From NCBI GenBank assembly GCA_035764005.1, contig DASTZZ010000072.1:1-64000 (forward strand): DNA of 64,000 bases, given 5' to 3'. Source of the DNA: Terriglobales bacterium (GTDB taxonomy: Bacteria; Acidobacteriota; Terriglobia; Terriglobales; Acidobacteriaceae). A program made the position numbers and the translations under genes. The notes under the pieces are model-generated. The model was not told the DNA's origin and did not search any database. It worked only from the letters and a program-made list of their open reading frames with translations. Shown piece after piece: positions 44,485-53,596 of the stretch. Positions within the stretch are counted from its first letter, which is position 1. Each line of letters opens with the position of its first letter.

Positions 44485-45233
44485 CGCTCCTCCTGTCTTT
44501 GTCCCCAGGGCATCAGGAACTGCTTCATGCCTTCGATTGCCGCTGCAAGTTTGTATTGCTGGATCGCCCCTGCCGGATCCACGTGCTTTGGACAGACCTT
44601 CGTACACTCTCCGACGAACGTGCATCCCCAAATGCCTTCAGGATGGGAGAGAATCGCCATGCGCTCTTCCGCTCCGTCATCCCGAGAGTCTTTGTTGTAG
44701 CGTTGAGCCAACGCCAACGCCGCAGGGCCGATGAATACCGGATCCAGTCCTGAAATGGGACAGGCGGCATAGCACAGCAAACAATTGATGCACATACTGT
44801 GCTGTCGAAATTCCTCCAGTTGGCTGGGAGTCTGCAGATATTCGCCCGCGCCATTGCCATTCTCGTGAATCAGCCAAGGCTTCACGCGTTTCAGCTTTTC
44901 GAGAAACTCTGAGATCTCAACAACCAGATCGCGAACGACAGGAAAATTCCGAAGCGGCTCAATCTTTATCGGCCCGGGAAGATACTGCGAGAGGAAAGTC
45001 GCACAGCCGAGCTTAGGCTCGTTGTTGATCATGTATCCGCAGCTTCCGCAGATGCCCATGCGGCACGACCAGCGGAACGTCAGCGTTCCATCGAGCTTGT
45101 CCTTGATGTAGTTCAGCGCATCGAGGATCACCCATTCCGGCTTCACCGGGACCTCGAAGCGTTGCAAATAGGGTTCGGTGTCGCGCTCGGGAGAGTAGCG
45201 TGCGACCTGCATTTCGATGGTTGGTATATTCAT
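44481..45233 (-). CDS. frdB: Fumarate reductase iron-sulfur subunit
   Basis: A 250-residue iron-sulfur protein. The [2Fe-2S] ligands are C57, C62, C65 and C77 ([10 protein letters not shown]). The [4Fe-4S] site is C148, C151, C154 and C158 ([12 protein letters not shown]). The [3Fe-4S] site is C204, C210 and C214 ([12 protein letters not shown]). All are intact. It passes electrons between menaquinol in FrdCD and FAD in FrdA. It overlaps both neighbours by 4 bp. Confidence 0.96.
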   Translation of the reverse strand: MNIPTIEMQVARYSPERDTEPYLQRFEVPVKPEWVILDALNYIKDKLDGTLTFRWSCRMGICGSCGYMINNEPKLGCATFLSQYLPGPIKIEPLRNFPVVRDLVVEISEFLEKLKRVKPWLIHENGNGAGEYLQTPSQLEEFRQHSMCINCLLCYAACPISGLDPVFIGPAALALAQRYNKDSRDDGAEERMAILSHPEGIWGCTFVGECTKVCPKHVDPAGAIQQYKLAAAIEGMKQFLMPWGQRQEER

Positions 45234-47011
45234 GCGCTTGCCACCTGCTTGATGGTCTGAGGCTGCTGCTGTCCGTAAACGCGCTCGCCCGGAGGCCAGC
45301 GCGTAATCGTCACCGGCTTATAGTCGATCCGAATGTTCCCGCTCGACGTGCGCGTGATGACGGAATGCGCGAGGAAGTTGCGGTCGTCGCGCTTTGGATA
45401 GTCGGTCCGCTGATGCGCGCCGCGTGATTCTGTGCGATGCAGCGCGCTGTGCACGATGCAGGTAGCCACATCCAGCATGCACGTGAGTTCCAGCGCCGAA
45501 AGTAGTTCCGTGTTGAACGTGCGCGAATGATCATCGAGCGAAATGTTGGCGATACGCTCCTGCAGCTCTGCCAGGGTCTGCGCAGCGGACCGCAATGAAT
45601 TCTCGGTGCGATAGATTCCCGCGCCGTCCTCCACCGCTTTCTGCATGGCTTCGCGAATCGTCGCTACCCGCTCCGTGCCGCCGCTCTTGTGCAGGAAATC
45701 TTGCTCCAGATGGCGACGCTCGTCGTTGGCTTGCGCAATAATCGCGGGGCTTATCGCGTCTGAAACCGTCTGCGCATACTCCGCCGCCGCTCTTCCGGCG
45801 CGCGCTCCGAAGACGAGAATCTCCGGCAACGAATTAGAGCCCAGCCGATTCGCGCCATTGATGCTCACGCACGCGCACTCCCCGGCGGCAAATAATCCGG
45901 GCAGCGGAGTCGCGCCGTCTATGTCAGTCGAAATTCCGCCCATCATGTAGTGAATAACCGGCCGTACTGGTATGAGATCGGTTACGGGATCCAACCCCTC
46001 GTACTTGAGGCAAAGCTCGCGCACGAACGGCAACTTCTGGTTGATGAGCCGCTCTCCAAGGTGCCGCAAGTCCAGATGCACAACTGGTCCGTACGGCCCC
46101 GGGATCGTACGTCCGCGCTGGAGCTCTTTTACAAATGCCTGCGACAGCCGGTCGCGCGGCCCGAGTTCCATCGACCGCAACACAGGCCGTGGCTCGGGAC
46201 GCCCGAGGTTGTAGTCTTGCAGATAGCGGTATCCATCTTTGTTGATGAGATATCCGCCTTCCGCGCGCGCGGCTTCGGTGATAAGAATCCCCGTAAACGG
46301 AAGACCGGTTGGATGGTATTGCACGAATTCCATGTCCTTCAGCGGAGCGCCGGCGCGGAAGACAAGAGCCATTCCGTCGCCAGTCTTGATCGCGGCATTG
46401 GTGGTGTACGGAAACACGCGCCCGCAGCCTCCGGTGCAGATGATTACCGATTTCGCGGTAATTGCCTGAATCCGGCCCGACATCAGCTCGATAGCGACGA
46501 CGCCCTGCACGCGTCCATCGTCGATCAGCAGTTTGGTAACGAACCACTCGTCGTAACGCTGAATTTCGTTGTATTTCAGAGTCGTCTGAAAAAGCGTGTG
46601 CAGGATGTGGAAGCCGGTTTTGTCGGCGGCGAACCAGGTGCGCTTCTTCTTCATTCCGCCGAATGCGCGCACGGCAATATGCCCGTTGGGCTCGCGGCTC
46701 CAGGGACATCCCCAATGCTCAAGGCGTAAAAGCTCCTGCGGAGCTTCGCGCACGAACGCCTCGACGGCATCCTGATCGCACAGCCAATCGCCACCGGAGA
46801 TCGTGTCATAGCAATGCTCGTCGAGGGAATCGTCTGCTTTGATCACGCCGGAGGCGCCACCCTCGGCAGCCACGGTATGGCTGCGCATGGGATAAACCTT
46901 GGAGATGACGGCAACGCGAAGATTGGGATTGGTTTCGGCTACGGCGATGGCAGCGCGCAAACCTGCGCCTCCGCCGCCAACGAGTAGGACGTCGTGGGAA
47001 GAGGTGTCCAT
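45230..47011 (-). CDS. frdA: Fumarate reductase flavoprotein subunit
   Basis: A 593-residue FAD-containing catalytic subunit. The dinucleotide-binding loop is [14 protein letters not shown]; the FAD-linking histidine is in [15 protein letters not shown]; substrate-binding blocks include [20 protein letters not shown] and HYMMGGIS. The C-terminal 45 residues are normal for FrdA ([21 protein letters not shown]). It is the first gene of frdABCD, giving an Escherichia coli-type quinol:fumarate reductase, reversible as succinate dehydrogenase in principle. Confidence 0.96.
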   Translation of the reverse strand: MDTSSHDVLLVGGGGAGLRAAIAVAETNPNLRVAVISKVYPMRSHTVAAEGGASGVIKADDSLDEHCYDTISGGDWLCDQDAVEAFVREAPQELLRLEHWGCPWSREPNGHIAVRAFGGMKKKRTWFAADKTGFHILHTLFQTTLKYNEIQRYDEWFVTKLLIDDGRVQGVVAIELMSGRIQAITAKSVIICTGGCGRVFPYTTNAAIKTGDGMALVFRAGAPLKDMEFVQYHPTGLPFTGILITEAARAEGGYLINKDGYRYLQDYNLGRPEPRPVLRSMELGPRDRLSQAFVKELQRGRTIPGPYGPVVHLDLRHLGERLINQKLPFVRELCLKYEGLDPVTDLIPVRPVIHYMMGGISTDIDGATPLPGLFAAGECACVSINGANRLGSNSLPEILVFGARAGRAAAEYAQTVSDAISPAIIAQANDERRHLEQDFLHKSGGTERVATIREAMQKAVEDGAGIYRTENSLRSAAQTLAELQERIANISLDDHSRTFNTELLSALELTCMLDVATCIVHSALHRTESRGAHQRTDYPKRDDRNFLAHSVITRTSSGNIRIDYKPVTITRWPPGERVYGQQQPQTIKQVASA

Positions 47012-47529
47012 GGGGCCTCAACGAACCGCGCAAGATCCATACGCGCGCCGATCTCGGCGAGCGAGTGGGTGTTCTTCTTGTCAGGGCCTGAGCTCGGGCC
47101 TAAAAGGAGCCCGAATGGACGACAGCCAGATGAGCGAATCAAACTCGCCCGCGCTGCTCCAAACTGCGGACATGATCCACCAGTGGCGGATCGAATCGGG
47201 GCCGAACGTTCACTCCGGTAACTTACCGGAGAACTTGCTGGGGTCTGTGAGCACGCACCGCGTGGCTGCGAGCTTCTGTATCCCGTGAAACCGAACGCGC
47301 GGAGCCGAGGCCAGAGCTGATTCACCAGGAGTGAACAGCAAAGAACCAACTCAAAGCGGCCCAAATTCTGCTACTACTCGGAGGACTTTGCAAGCGGAAA
47401 GATTTGCCGCGGCTCGGTTGGCAGGTAACAGCCGCTAGCAGGCTTTATCGACACATGCAGGTTTGCGGGTTAGTATTTCCCGTTCTTGATTCATTCGTCC
47501 CAAAACCCACACCTATCGCGAGGTGAAGA
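47012..47529. other. Divergent intergenic region between frdA and the VPS10-like gene
   Basis: About 520 bp. Open frames here (for example on the minus strand near 46939-47364) have low-complexity, non-family products and overlap frdA, so I reject them. A short hairpin (TCGGGC / GCCCGA, near 47094-47115) is the only structure noted. Promoters for frd and for the gene at 47530 must lie here, but none is unambiguous. Confidence 0.4.
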
Positions 47530-50500
47530 TTGGCTCGGAAGCTGGCTTCGCGCTGTAATAGTCTGTTTCTTCTACTTCTCATAACAACTTCTTTTCTGGC
47601 GTTCGCGGCGACGCAGCAAAAGCCCTCGACGAACGCGCCGCAGAATAGGAAGAAATCCGGAGCTGGACCGGAAACTCACGCCGGCGCGCAGGCCACTCCT
47701 GCGACCTCGCCGACAGAAGCTGCGAATGCTGCGCCGGAGTCTCCCTTTGCCCATCTTGAATATCGGTTCATCGGGCCGCCGGGGAATCGAGTGAGTGCCG
47801 TTTTGGGAGAACCTGGAAATCCGAACGTCTACTACGCCGGAGCTGCTTCCGGCGGCGTTTGGAAATCATCCGACGGCGGATTCAATTGGCATCCAGTCTT
47901 CGATAAAGAGACTGCCCAGTCGATCGGCTCAATCGCGATTGCTCCATCCAACCACAGCATCGTGTGGGTGGGCACGGGAGAAACCTTCATTCGGAGCAAC
48001 GTCTCGATTGGTAACGGCGTTTACAAATCCACTGATGCAGGCAAGACGTGGCAGCACATGGGTCTCGAAGCTGCTGGACGCATCCCCCGCATCATCATCG
48101 ATCCGCGTAATCCGGACATTGTCTTTGTCGCGGCGCTCGGCACCTGCTACGGTCCGCAGCCGGAACGCGGCGTCTTCCGCAGCAAAGATGGAGGTAAGAC
48201 CTGGGAGCGTGTCCTGTTCGTCGATGAGAACACAGGAGCCTCCGATCTCTCAATGGATCCTAAAGACTCCAACACGCTCTTCGCAGGCACATGGCAGATC
48301 GATATTAAGACCTGGGGACGCAACAGCGGTGGTCCTGGTAGCGGTGTGTTCGTCACCCACGATGGCGGGAACACCTGGAAGCACATCACCGGACACGGCC
48401 TGCCCGATTCCCCATTAGGGAAAATCGCCGTAGCAGTCGCTCCGAGCGATTCCAGCCGCGTGTACGCGCTGATTGAAACCGGCCAGCGCGGCTCTCTATG
48501 GCGCAGCGACGATGGTGGCGAGAACTGGCGGATCGTCAACTACAGCCGCTTGCTCAACGAGCGTCCGCACTACTACACGCGCATGCTGGTGATGCCCGAC
48601 AACGAAAACGAAGTCTATTTCCCATCAAACAGCATGGGAGTGACCTACGACGGAGGGCAGACTGCCGATCTGGTGCGCTGGGGCGGCGACAATCACGATA
48701 TGTGGGCGGACCCGCAGAATCCGAACCGCATGATGATCGGCAGCGACGGCGGCGTAGCCATCACCGTTGTCCGCGGCAAAGAATGGAACTGGACGCGGCT
48801 TCCCATTGCGCAGATCTATCACGCATCAACTGACACGCGCGTTCCTTACTTCGTCTATGGCCAGATGCAGGACGGTCCCTCAATGCGAGGACCGAGCGAT
48901 GATCTCGGCGGCGACAGTATCCCGGCAGCTGATTGGATCACAACCGGCGGATGCGAAACCGGCTGGAGCACTCCTGATCCTGTCGACTCAAATATCGTGT
49001 GGGCGGGTTGCTACGCCGGCGTAACCGAACGCTTCGATCTGCGCACGGGGCACGCGCGATCAGTCAGCGTATGGCCGGATCGCACGATGGGCGCTAACGC
49101 CGGGCAGGTGAAGATTCGCATGAACTGGACATATCCGATTGCGATCTCCCCGCACGACCACAACACGGTTTACGTGGGCAGCCAGTACGTACACAAGACC
49201 TCCGATGGCGGGCAGACATGGCAGACGATTAGTCCCGACTTGACATTGAACGATGCATCGATGCACGGAGACTCCGGAGGGCTGACCGTCGATAACCTGA
49301 GCGTAGAGTATGCAGGCGTGGTCTTCGCGCTGGCCGAATCGCCGGCTGAGAAAGGACAAATCTGGGCAGGCACGAACGATGGGCTGGTGCAGATGACACG
49401 CGACGGCGGAGCGCATTGGTCGAACGTCACTCCCAAAGGTATGCCGCCGAAGATGACTGTCGATGCGGTGATTCCGTCGAAGTACGAGGCAGGCACATGT
49501 TACATCGCCGTGGATGGACACCAGGTGAACATTCGCGATCCGTATCTTTATCGCACTTCCGATTTCGGGAAAACATGGAAGCTGATCGTAAACGGCATTC
49601 CCAAATCGCCGCTCAGCTACACGGATTCCATTCAGGAAGACCCTGTGCGACGCGGTCTGCTGTACGCAGGTACTGAGAATGCGCTCTATGTCTCGTTCGA
49701 CGATGGCGATCATTGGCAGCCGTTGCAAAATAATCTGCCGCACGCTCCCGTTCACTGGATTACCGTGCAAGACCATTTCAAAGATCTCGTCGTCGGAACC
49801 TATGGGCGTGGCTTCTGGATTCTCGACGATCTCACTCCGCTTGAGCAGTTCGACGATTCCATTCGCAACAAGAGCGTTCATCTGTTTACGCCGCGTCCTG
49901 CGTATCGGTTTCGCGAGATCTTTCATCGTGAGATGGCCGAAGGCGTCGAAGGAGAGAACCCTGCTTACGGAGCTTCGATTAACTACTTCCTAAAACAGCC
50001 GGCAAAAAAGATTGAGATCATCGTGGAAGGTCCGGACGGCAAAACTATTCGCACTCTGAAGAGCGAGAACGCTGCGGGCATCAATCGCACCTATTGGGAC
50101 TTGCGTTATCCGCCGGTCATGGATGTCGCCCTGCGGACTACGCCGGAAGGCAATCCGCACATTTGGGAAGAAAAACGCTTCGTCGGAAAGGAATCGCGTC
50201 CGGTTTACTACTACGGAGTTGGCCGAAGCGAAAACAATCGTCCGATGCGCGCTCCAAGCGGCGAGCCGACGATCGGTCCGCTAGTTGCCCCGGGCGAGTA
50301 CACGGTCAAGCTTGTCGCTGACGGCCAGACGCTTACCCAGAAGCTCACCGTGTTAAAAGATCCAAACACCTCGGGCTCAGGAGCTGACGTAGAAGCCGCG
50401 ACGAAGCTTTCAGTCTCCATCTACAACGATGCCAACGACTCCGTTCGCATGATCAACCAACTCGAATGGACACGCCGCCAGCTCGAAGACATGCAGAAGA

Positions 50501-50877
50501 TGCTGAAGGCCTCCAATGCGGACAACTCGTTCAGCGAAGCAAGCAGGCAGTTGGATGGCAAAGCGCTGGCGATCGAAGATCAATTGCTCCAGCGCACGAT
50601 TGCGGAGGGCGACATGAAGTCGTTCCGCGGTCCTCTGCAACTCTATTTGAAGTTCATCTGGCTACAGGCAGAGGTGGGCAGCGGCGGCGCCGACGTATCC
50701 GGCAATCCCGACTTCCCGCCGACGCAATCGGAAATCGAGGTGTACAACCTGCTGCATGGCAAACTCGAGAAGACACAATCCGACTTCAACAGCTTCTACT
50801 CGAATGATGTACCAGCCTTCAATCGCGACATGGCCCAGAAGGGAATGGATCGTGTGATGACGGTAGTAGTGAAGTAG
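47530..50877 (+). CDS. Secreted Asp-box (VPS10/sortilin-like) beta-propeller protein
   Basis: A 1,115-residue exported protein from a TTG at 47530 with GAGGTG 5 bp upstream. The signal peptide is SLFLLLLITTSFLAFAA. A Pro/Ala-rich linker leads to two beta-propellers marked by about nine Asp-box motifs (SSDGGFNW, STDAGKTW, SKDGGKTW, THDGGNTW, SDDGGENW, TSDGGQTW, TRDGGAHW, TSDFGKTW and SFDDGDHW). The C-terminal 250 residues carry a beta-sandwich-like part and a helical region (QLEWTRRQLEDMQKML). Related proteins are annotated as glycosyl hydrolases on the basis of BNR repeats, but no catalytic residues are proven here. Function unknown. Confidence 0.82.
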   Translation: MARKLASRCNSLFLLLLITTSFLAFAATQQKPSTNAPQNRKKSGAGPETHAGAQATPATSPTEAANAAPESPFAHLEYRFIGPPGNRVSAVLGEPGNPNVYYAGAASGGVWKSSDGGFNWHPVFDKETAQSIGSIAIAPSNHSIVWVGTGETFIRSNVSIGNGVYKSTDAGKTWQHMGLEAAGRIPRIIIDPRNPDIVFVAALGTCYGPQPERGVFRSKDGGKTWERVLFVDENTGASDLSMDPKDSNTLFAGTWQIDIKTWGRNSGGPGSGVFVTHDGGNTWKHITGHGLPDSPLGKIAVAVAPSDSSRVYALIETGQRGSLWRSDDGGENWRIVNYSRLLNERPHYYTRMLVMPDNENEVYFPSNSMGVTYDGGQTADLVRWGGDNHDMWADPQNPNRMMIGSDGGVAITVVRGKEWNWTRLPIAQIYHASTDTRVPYFVYGQMQDGPSMRGPSDDLGGDSIPAADWITTGGCETGWSTPDPVDSNIVWAGCYAGVTERFDLRTGHARSVSVWPDRTMGANAGQVKIRMNWTYPIAISPHDHNTVYVGSQYVHKTSDGGQTWQTISPDLTLNDASMHGDSGGLTVDNLSVEYAGVVFALAESPAEKGQIWAGTNDGLVQMTRDGGAHWSNVTPKGMPPKMTVDAVIPSKYEAGTCYIAVDGHQVNIRDPYLYRTSDFGKTWKLIVNGIPKSPLSYTDSIQEDPVRRGLLYAGTENALYVSFDDGDHWQPLQNNLPHAPVHWITVQDHFKDLVVGTYGRGFWILDDLTPLEQFDDSIRNKSVHLFTPRPAYRFREIFHREMAEGVEGENPAYGASINYFLKQPAKKIEIIVEGPDGKTIRTLKSENAAGINRTYWDLRYPPVMDVALRTTPEGNPHIWEEKRFVGKESRPVYYYGVGRSENNRPMRAPSGEPTIGPLVAPGEYTVKLVADGQTLTQKLTVLKDPNTSGSGADVEAATKLSVSIYNDANDSVRMINQLEWTRRQLEDMQKMLKASNADNSFSEASRQLDGKALAIEDQLLQRTIAEGDMKSFRGPLQLYLKFIWLQAEVGSGGADVSGNPDFPPTQSEIEVYNLLHGKLEKTQSDFNSFYSNDVPAFNRDMAQKGMDRVMTVVVK

Positions 50878-50914
50878 ATGATGCGCAGCGAGACACGGAT
50901 TGTCTGCCGGTGGA

Positions 50915-51088
50915 GCCCCCGATTTTAGTCGGGGGCGCACGGCAAAGCCGTGCGTCTGGGAGCGACCAAACAACACTCGCGCTTTAGCGCCGGCATGCGC
51001 TCTAGCGCGTTATACCAGCGCTAAAGCGCCGAGTGAGTTGACCTTTATTTGACGACGCTAGCGCGTCGCCCGCGACTAAACTCGCGGG
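50915..51088. repeat. Cluster of TTTAG/CTAAA-loop palindromes
   Basis: Five perfect or near-perfect hairpins occur in 175 bp between two convergent genes: 50915-50936 (GCCCCC / GGGGGC), 50937-50953 (GCACGGC / GCCGTGC), a long pair 50974-50990 with 51018-51035 (CACTCGCGCTTTAGCGC type), 51054-51067, and 51069-51088 (CCCGCG / CGCGGG). Several enclose TTTAG or CTAAA. They could serve as a two-way stop or be nested REP elements. Confidence 0.8.
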
Positions 51089-51130
51089 CTTCACCCTGAA
51101 ACCGAAGCCTCACTTGGTATCGTACGTTCG

Positions 51131-53497
51131 CTACTTTTCCGGATTCCAGCCGTCATCGCCGCGCAAGAAATTTTCGGGGCTGAACTTCTGCGCCTCGGCC
51201 TCGGTGAGTTGATGCGAGTGCGGATCCCGCGCGCTGGGGTTCGCGCCCGGGCCGGTGGAATGATACTCGGCATAGAACGCCGTATCGACCGAATGCGTCT
51301 CGCCGGTATGCCATTCGTGCCAACCCACGGGCATGACTTGCGCGTCGAGATCGGTGTTGAGAAACACCACCGTCGAATACGGTCTCCACGGCCTTCCAAG
51401 ATACAGTTCCTGCACTCCGGGATCTGCCGTGACTTTGCAGCGATCGAAGACGTATCCGCTTTGCTGATCGGAATACCGCTTGCTCTGGGCGGTCAAGTAA
51501 ACGGTCTTGTGCGCGATCGCGTGAATCTCGCAGTTCTGAAAGACGGCCTTGCTGTCGCCGAAGATGAAATCGACGTGGCCTTCGATGTAGCAGTCCTCGA
51601 AGTACTGGCGCGCAGGAACACATGGCCCGGTATCGGAGGCACAGGACTTTGCCGCCGCAAACAACGTGTCCTGCGCGCCGAGAATGTGCACGTGCCGGAA
51701 GACCGCGCGATCGCCGTGCACTGACAGCGCGACCGCTTGCGTCCCTTGCGTCGCCTCTGGATTCTTCTTGCCGAAATCGTTTTGGAAGGTAACTCCTTCG
51801 GCATAGAAGTTATCGCCGAGCACGTTGACCGTGGCGCTCTTGAAGGTTCCACCGGCGGTGCCTGCGCTCTTGTCAAAGACGATGACTGCCGCTGACGGAT
51901 TCTTCGCGTCCCCGATCAATCGCACGTTGGGCTTGGTAATGTCGACGACCTCCCGGTATGTTCCCGCCAACACGTGGATCGTTCCTCCCGTTTCGGGAAG
52001 CGCGTTCATCGCCTCCTGCACGGATCTGTAGTCTCCCGATCCGTCAGCGGCGACCGTCACTCTTTCGTAATTCGATGTGTCGGCTTTCTCAGTTGCAGGC
52101 TGTGGGAATGGGACAAAACGTCCGCTGCAGTCGGGAGCGTCAGCATTGCCGGGCTTTCCCTCGACGACAACGTTGGCTCCGGTGGGAACGATGTTTGAGC
52201 CCTCGGGTCCGATCGTGATCCGTGCATTGGCAGCGCGCACCAGCCTGGGATCGTAAGAGTCGGCGCGCACGCCGTCGAGTCGAATACGCGTGAGGTGCTG
52301 GGGATCGCTGCCCAGGAAGCTCATTTTGCCCGGCGTGAGTATGTGCACGCCATGCAACATTATGTCCTCGAACGCCGGCACATCCGTTCCACGCTCCGTG
52401 CTGTAGAACGGATCGAAAACCAGCGGCTCTTTCGTATTGCGAATGCAGACATTCGAGTACGAGATATTGCGAACAGTCCCGCCTCGCGTCGAGTTCGACT
52501 TGATGCGAAGGCCATTATCGGCTCCGTCGATAGTCAGATCGCGAACCTCTACGTCGCTGACTCCGCCATTCGTCTCGCTGCCAATCGACATTCCGTGGCC
52601 GGTATAGAAATGATTATCCGCAATCGTGAGGTGCGTCGATGGGCCATTCGATCCAGCTTTGATCGCAACGTTATCATCACCGGCGTGAATGAACGAATGG
52701 AGAATGCTGACGTTGGTCGAAGATGACGGATCGATGCCGTCGGTATTGCGTGCCGTTTTGGGAGAGTCGATCTTCACGCCCCAGGCGGTGAACCCGTTTG
52801 TGCGATTCACGATGACGTGGAAGTTGGGCGAGTTCTTCAGCGTAATGCGGTAGAGAATGAAGTTGTCGGCGCGGTCCCCGACGATTATGCGAAAACAATT
52901 CTGGTAGGCCTTCTGGACTTTGGCCTCCTGCGCCAGGTCCCACCAGCTTACGTTCGCGTGCAGAAGCTTGGCTCCTCCGCGACTGTCGATCACGCCGTCG
53001 CCCATGACAGCCGCTTCGGTATCTGCGACATGAATCAGCGGCTTGCAGCCTCGCCTGTTGTCCTTAGTCACCGTGCCGCAAACGCCGGGGTAAACGTCGT
53101 AAAGGCGTGGATCGCGCGAAGCGAAGAGCGTGACGCCGGCATCCACCAGCAGCGTGATTCCGTGCCGGAGTTCCAGCGGACCAGAGAGAAAGGCATTGCG
53201 CTCGCCATCGGCGCGAAGTTCGACGGCGTTACCCGGAGTGCAGGAATCGAGCGCCTCCTGAATGCGAACGGTATCGAGCTTCTCTTCATCTTGCTCGCGC
53301 AAGTTGGCGTTTGTTGCGATGAGATTGGCTTTCAGCGTGGAGCAAATCGCAGGTATGTGCGGTTCGGTAACCGTGCGAGTGTCTTGGGCCGCAGACGCAC
53401 GCGACAAAAGCAATGTGCAAGCCAAAGCGCAGACCAAAAGCGAGAAACCAACGTGGAGCCGGGCGCCCCCGCCCGGGTGTTTGTCTTCAATGTTCAT
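51131..53497 (-). CDS. Fused GH28 polygalacturonase and CE8 pectin methylesterase, secreted
   Basis: A 788-residue exported enzyme with two catalytic modules. After a signal peptide (SLLVCALACTLLLSRASAAQ) residues about 70-450 form a GH28 right-handed helix with NTDGID at 251-256, GDD at 273-275, GHGMSIGSE near 300 and RIKS at 331-334. Residues about 478-780 form a CE8 domain with GTYREVV (512), D610 (GAQDTLF), the nucleophile D643 (DFIFG) and LGRPWRPYS (700-708). One polypeptide could thus demethylate and cut homogalacturonan. Residues about 6-16 of the signal peptide are encoded by a dispersed repeat (53451-53480). Gene order places it last in the pectin locus. Confidence 0.9.
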   Translation of the reverse strand: MNIEDKHPGGGARLHVGFSLLVCALACTLLLSRASAAQDTRTVTEPHIPAICSTLKANLIATNANLREQDEEKLDTVRIQEALDSCTPGNAVELRADGERNAFLSGPLELRHGITLLVDAGVTLFASRDPRLYDVYPGVCGTVTKDNRRGCKPLIHVADTEAAVMGDGVIDSRGGAKLLHANVSWWDLAQEAKVQKAYQNCFRIIVGDRADNFILYRITLKNSPNFHVIVNRTNGFTAWGVKIDSPKTARNTDGIDPSSSTNVSILHSFIHAGDDNVAIKAGSNGPSTHLTIADNHFYTGHGMSIGSETNGGVSDVEVRDLTIDGADNGLRIKSNSTRGGTVRNISYSNVCIRNTKEPLVFDPFYSTERGTDVPAFEDIMLHGVHILTPGKMSFLGSDPQHLTRIRLDGVRADSYDPRLVRAANARITIGPEGSNIVPTGANVVVEGKPGNADAPDCSGRFVPFPQPATEKADTSNYERVTVAADGSGDYRSVQEAMNALPETGGTIHVLAGTYREVVDITKPNVRLIGDAKNPSAAVIVFDKSAGTAGGTFKSATVNVLGDNFYAEGVTFQNDFGKKNPEATQGTQAVALSVHGDRAVFRHVHILGAQDTLFAAAKSCASDTGPCVPARQYFEDCYIEGHVDFIFGDSKAVFQNCEIHAIAHKTVYLTAQSKRYSDQQSGYVFDRCKVTADPGVQELYLGRPWRPYSTVVFLNTDLDAQVMPVGWHEWHTGETHSVDTAFYAEYHSTGPGANPSARDPHSHQLTEAEAQKFSPENFLRGDDGWNPEK
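53451..53480 (-). repeat. Dispersed repeat CCCGGGCGNGGGCGCCCGGC, copy 1
   Basis: A 30-bp GC-rich element whose minus-strand sequence matches the plus-strand copies at 53556-53584 and 56561-56590 apart from one or two bases. It lies inside the 5' end of the GH28-CE8 gene. Confidence 0.8.
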
Positions 53498-53555
53498 ATC
53501 GGTAGTTGTGAATGACTGTTAAGAGGCAATCCTGATGACCAAGTATCACCACCAA

Positions 53556-53584
53556 AACCCGGGCGAGGGCGCCCGGCTCCACGG
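53556..53584 (+). repeat. Dispersed repeat CCCGGGCGNGGGCGCCCGGC, copy 2
   Basis: Same element as at 53451-53480 but in the opposite orientation, in the gap between uxaC and the GH28-CE8 gene. Copies 1 and 2 form an inverted pair about 75 bp apart. Confidence 0.8.
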
Positions 53585-53596
53585 AACCATCAGAGC

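Noticed and set aside
46939-47364. 141-codon minus-strand frame upstream of frdA
   Set aside because: It overlaps frdA in another frame and its product is Ser/Pro/Arg-rich shadow-type sequence.
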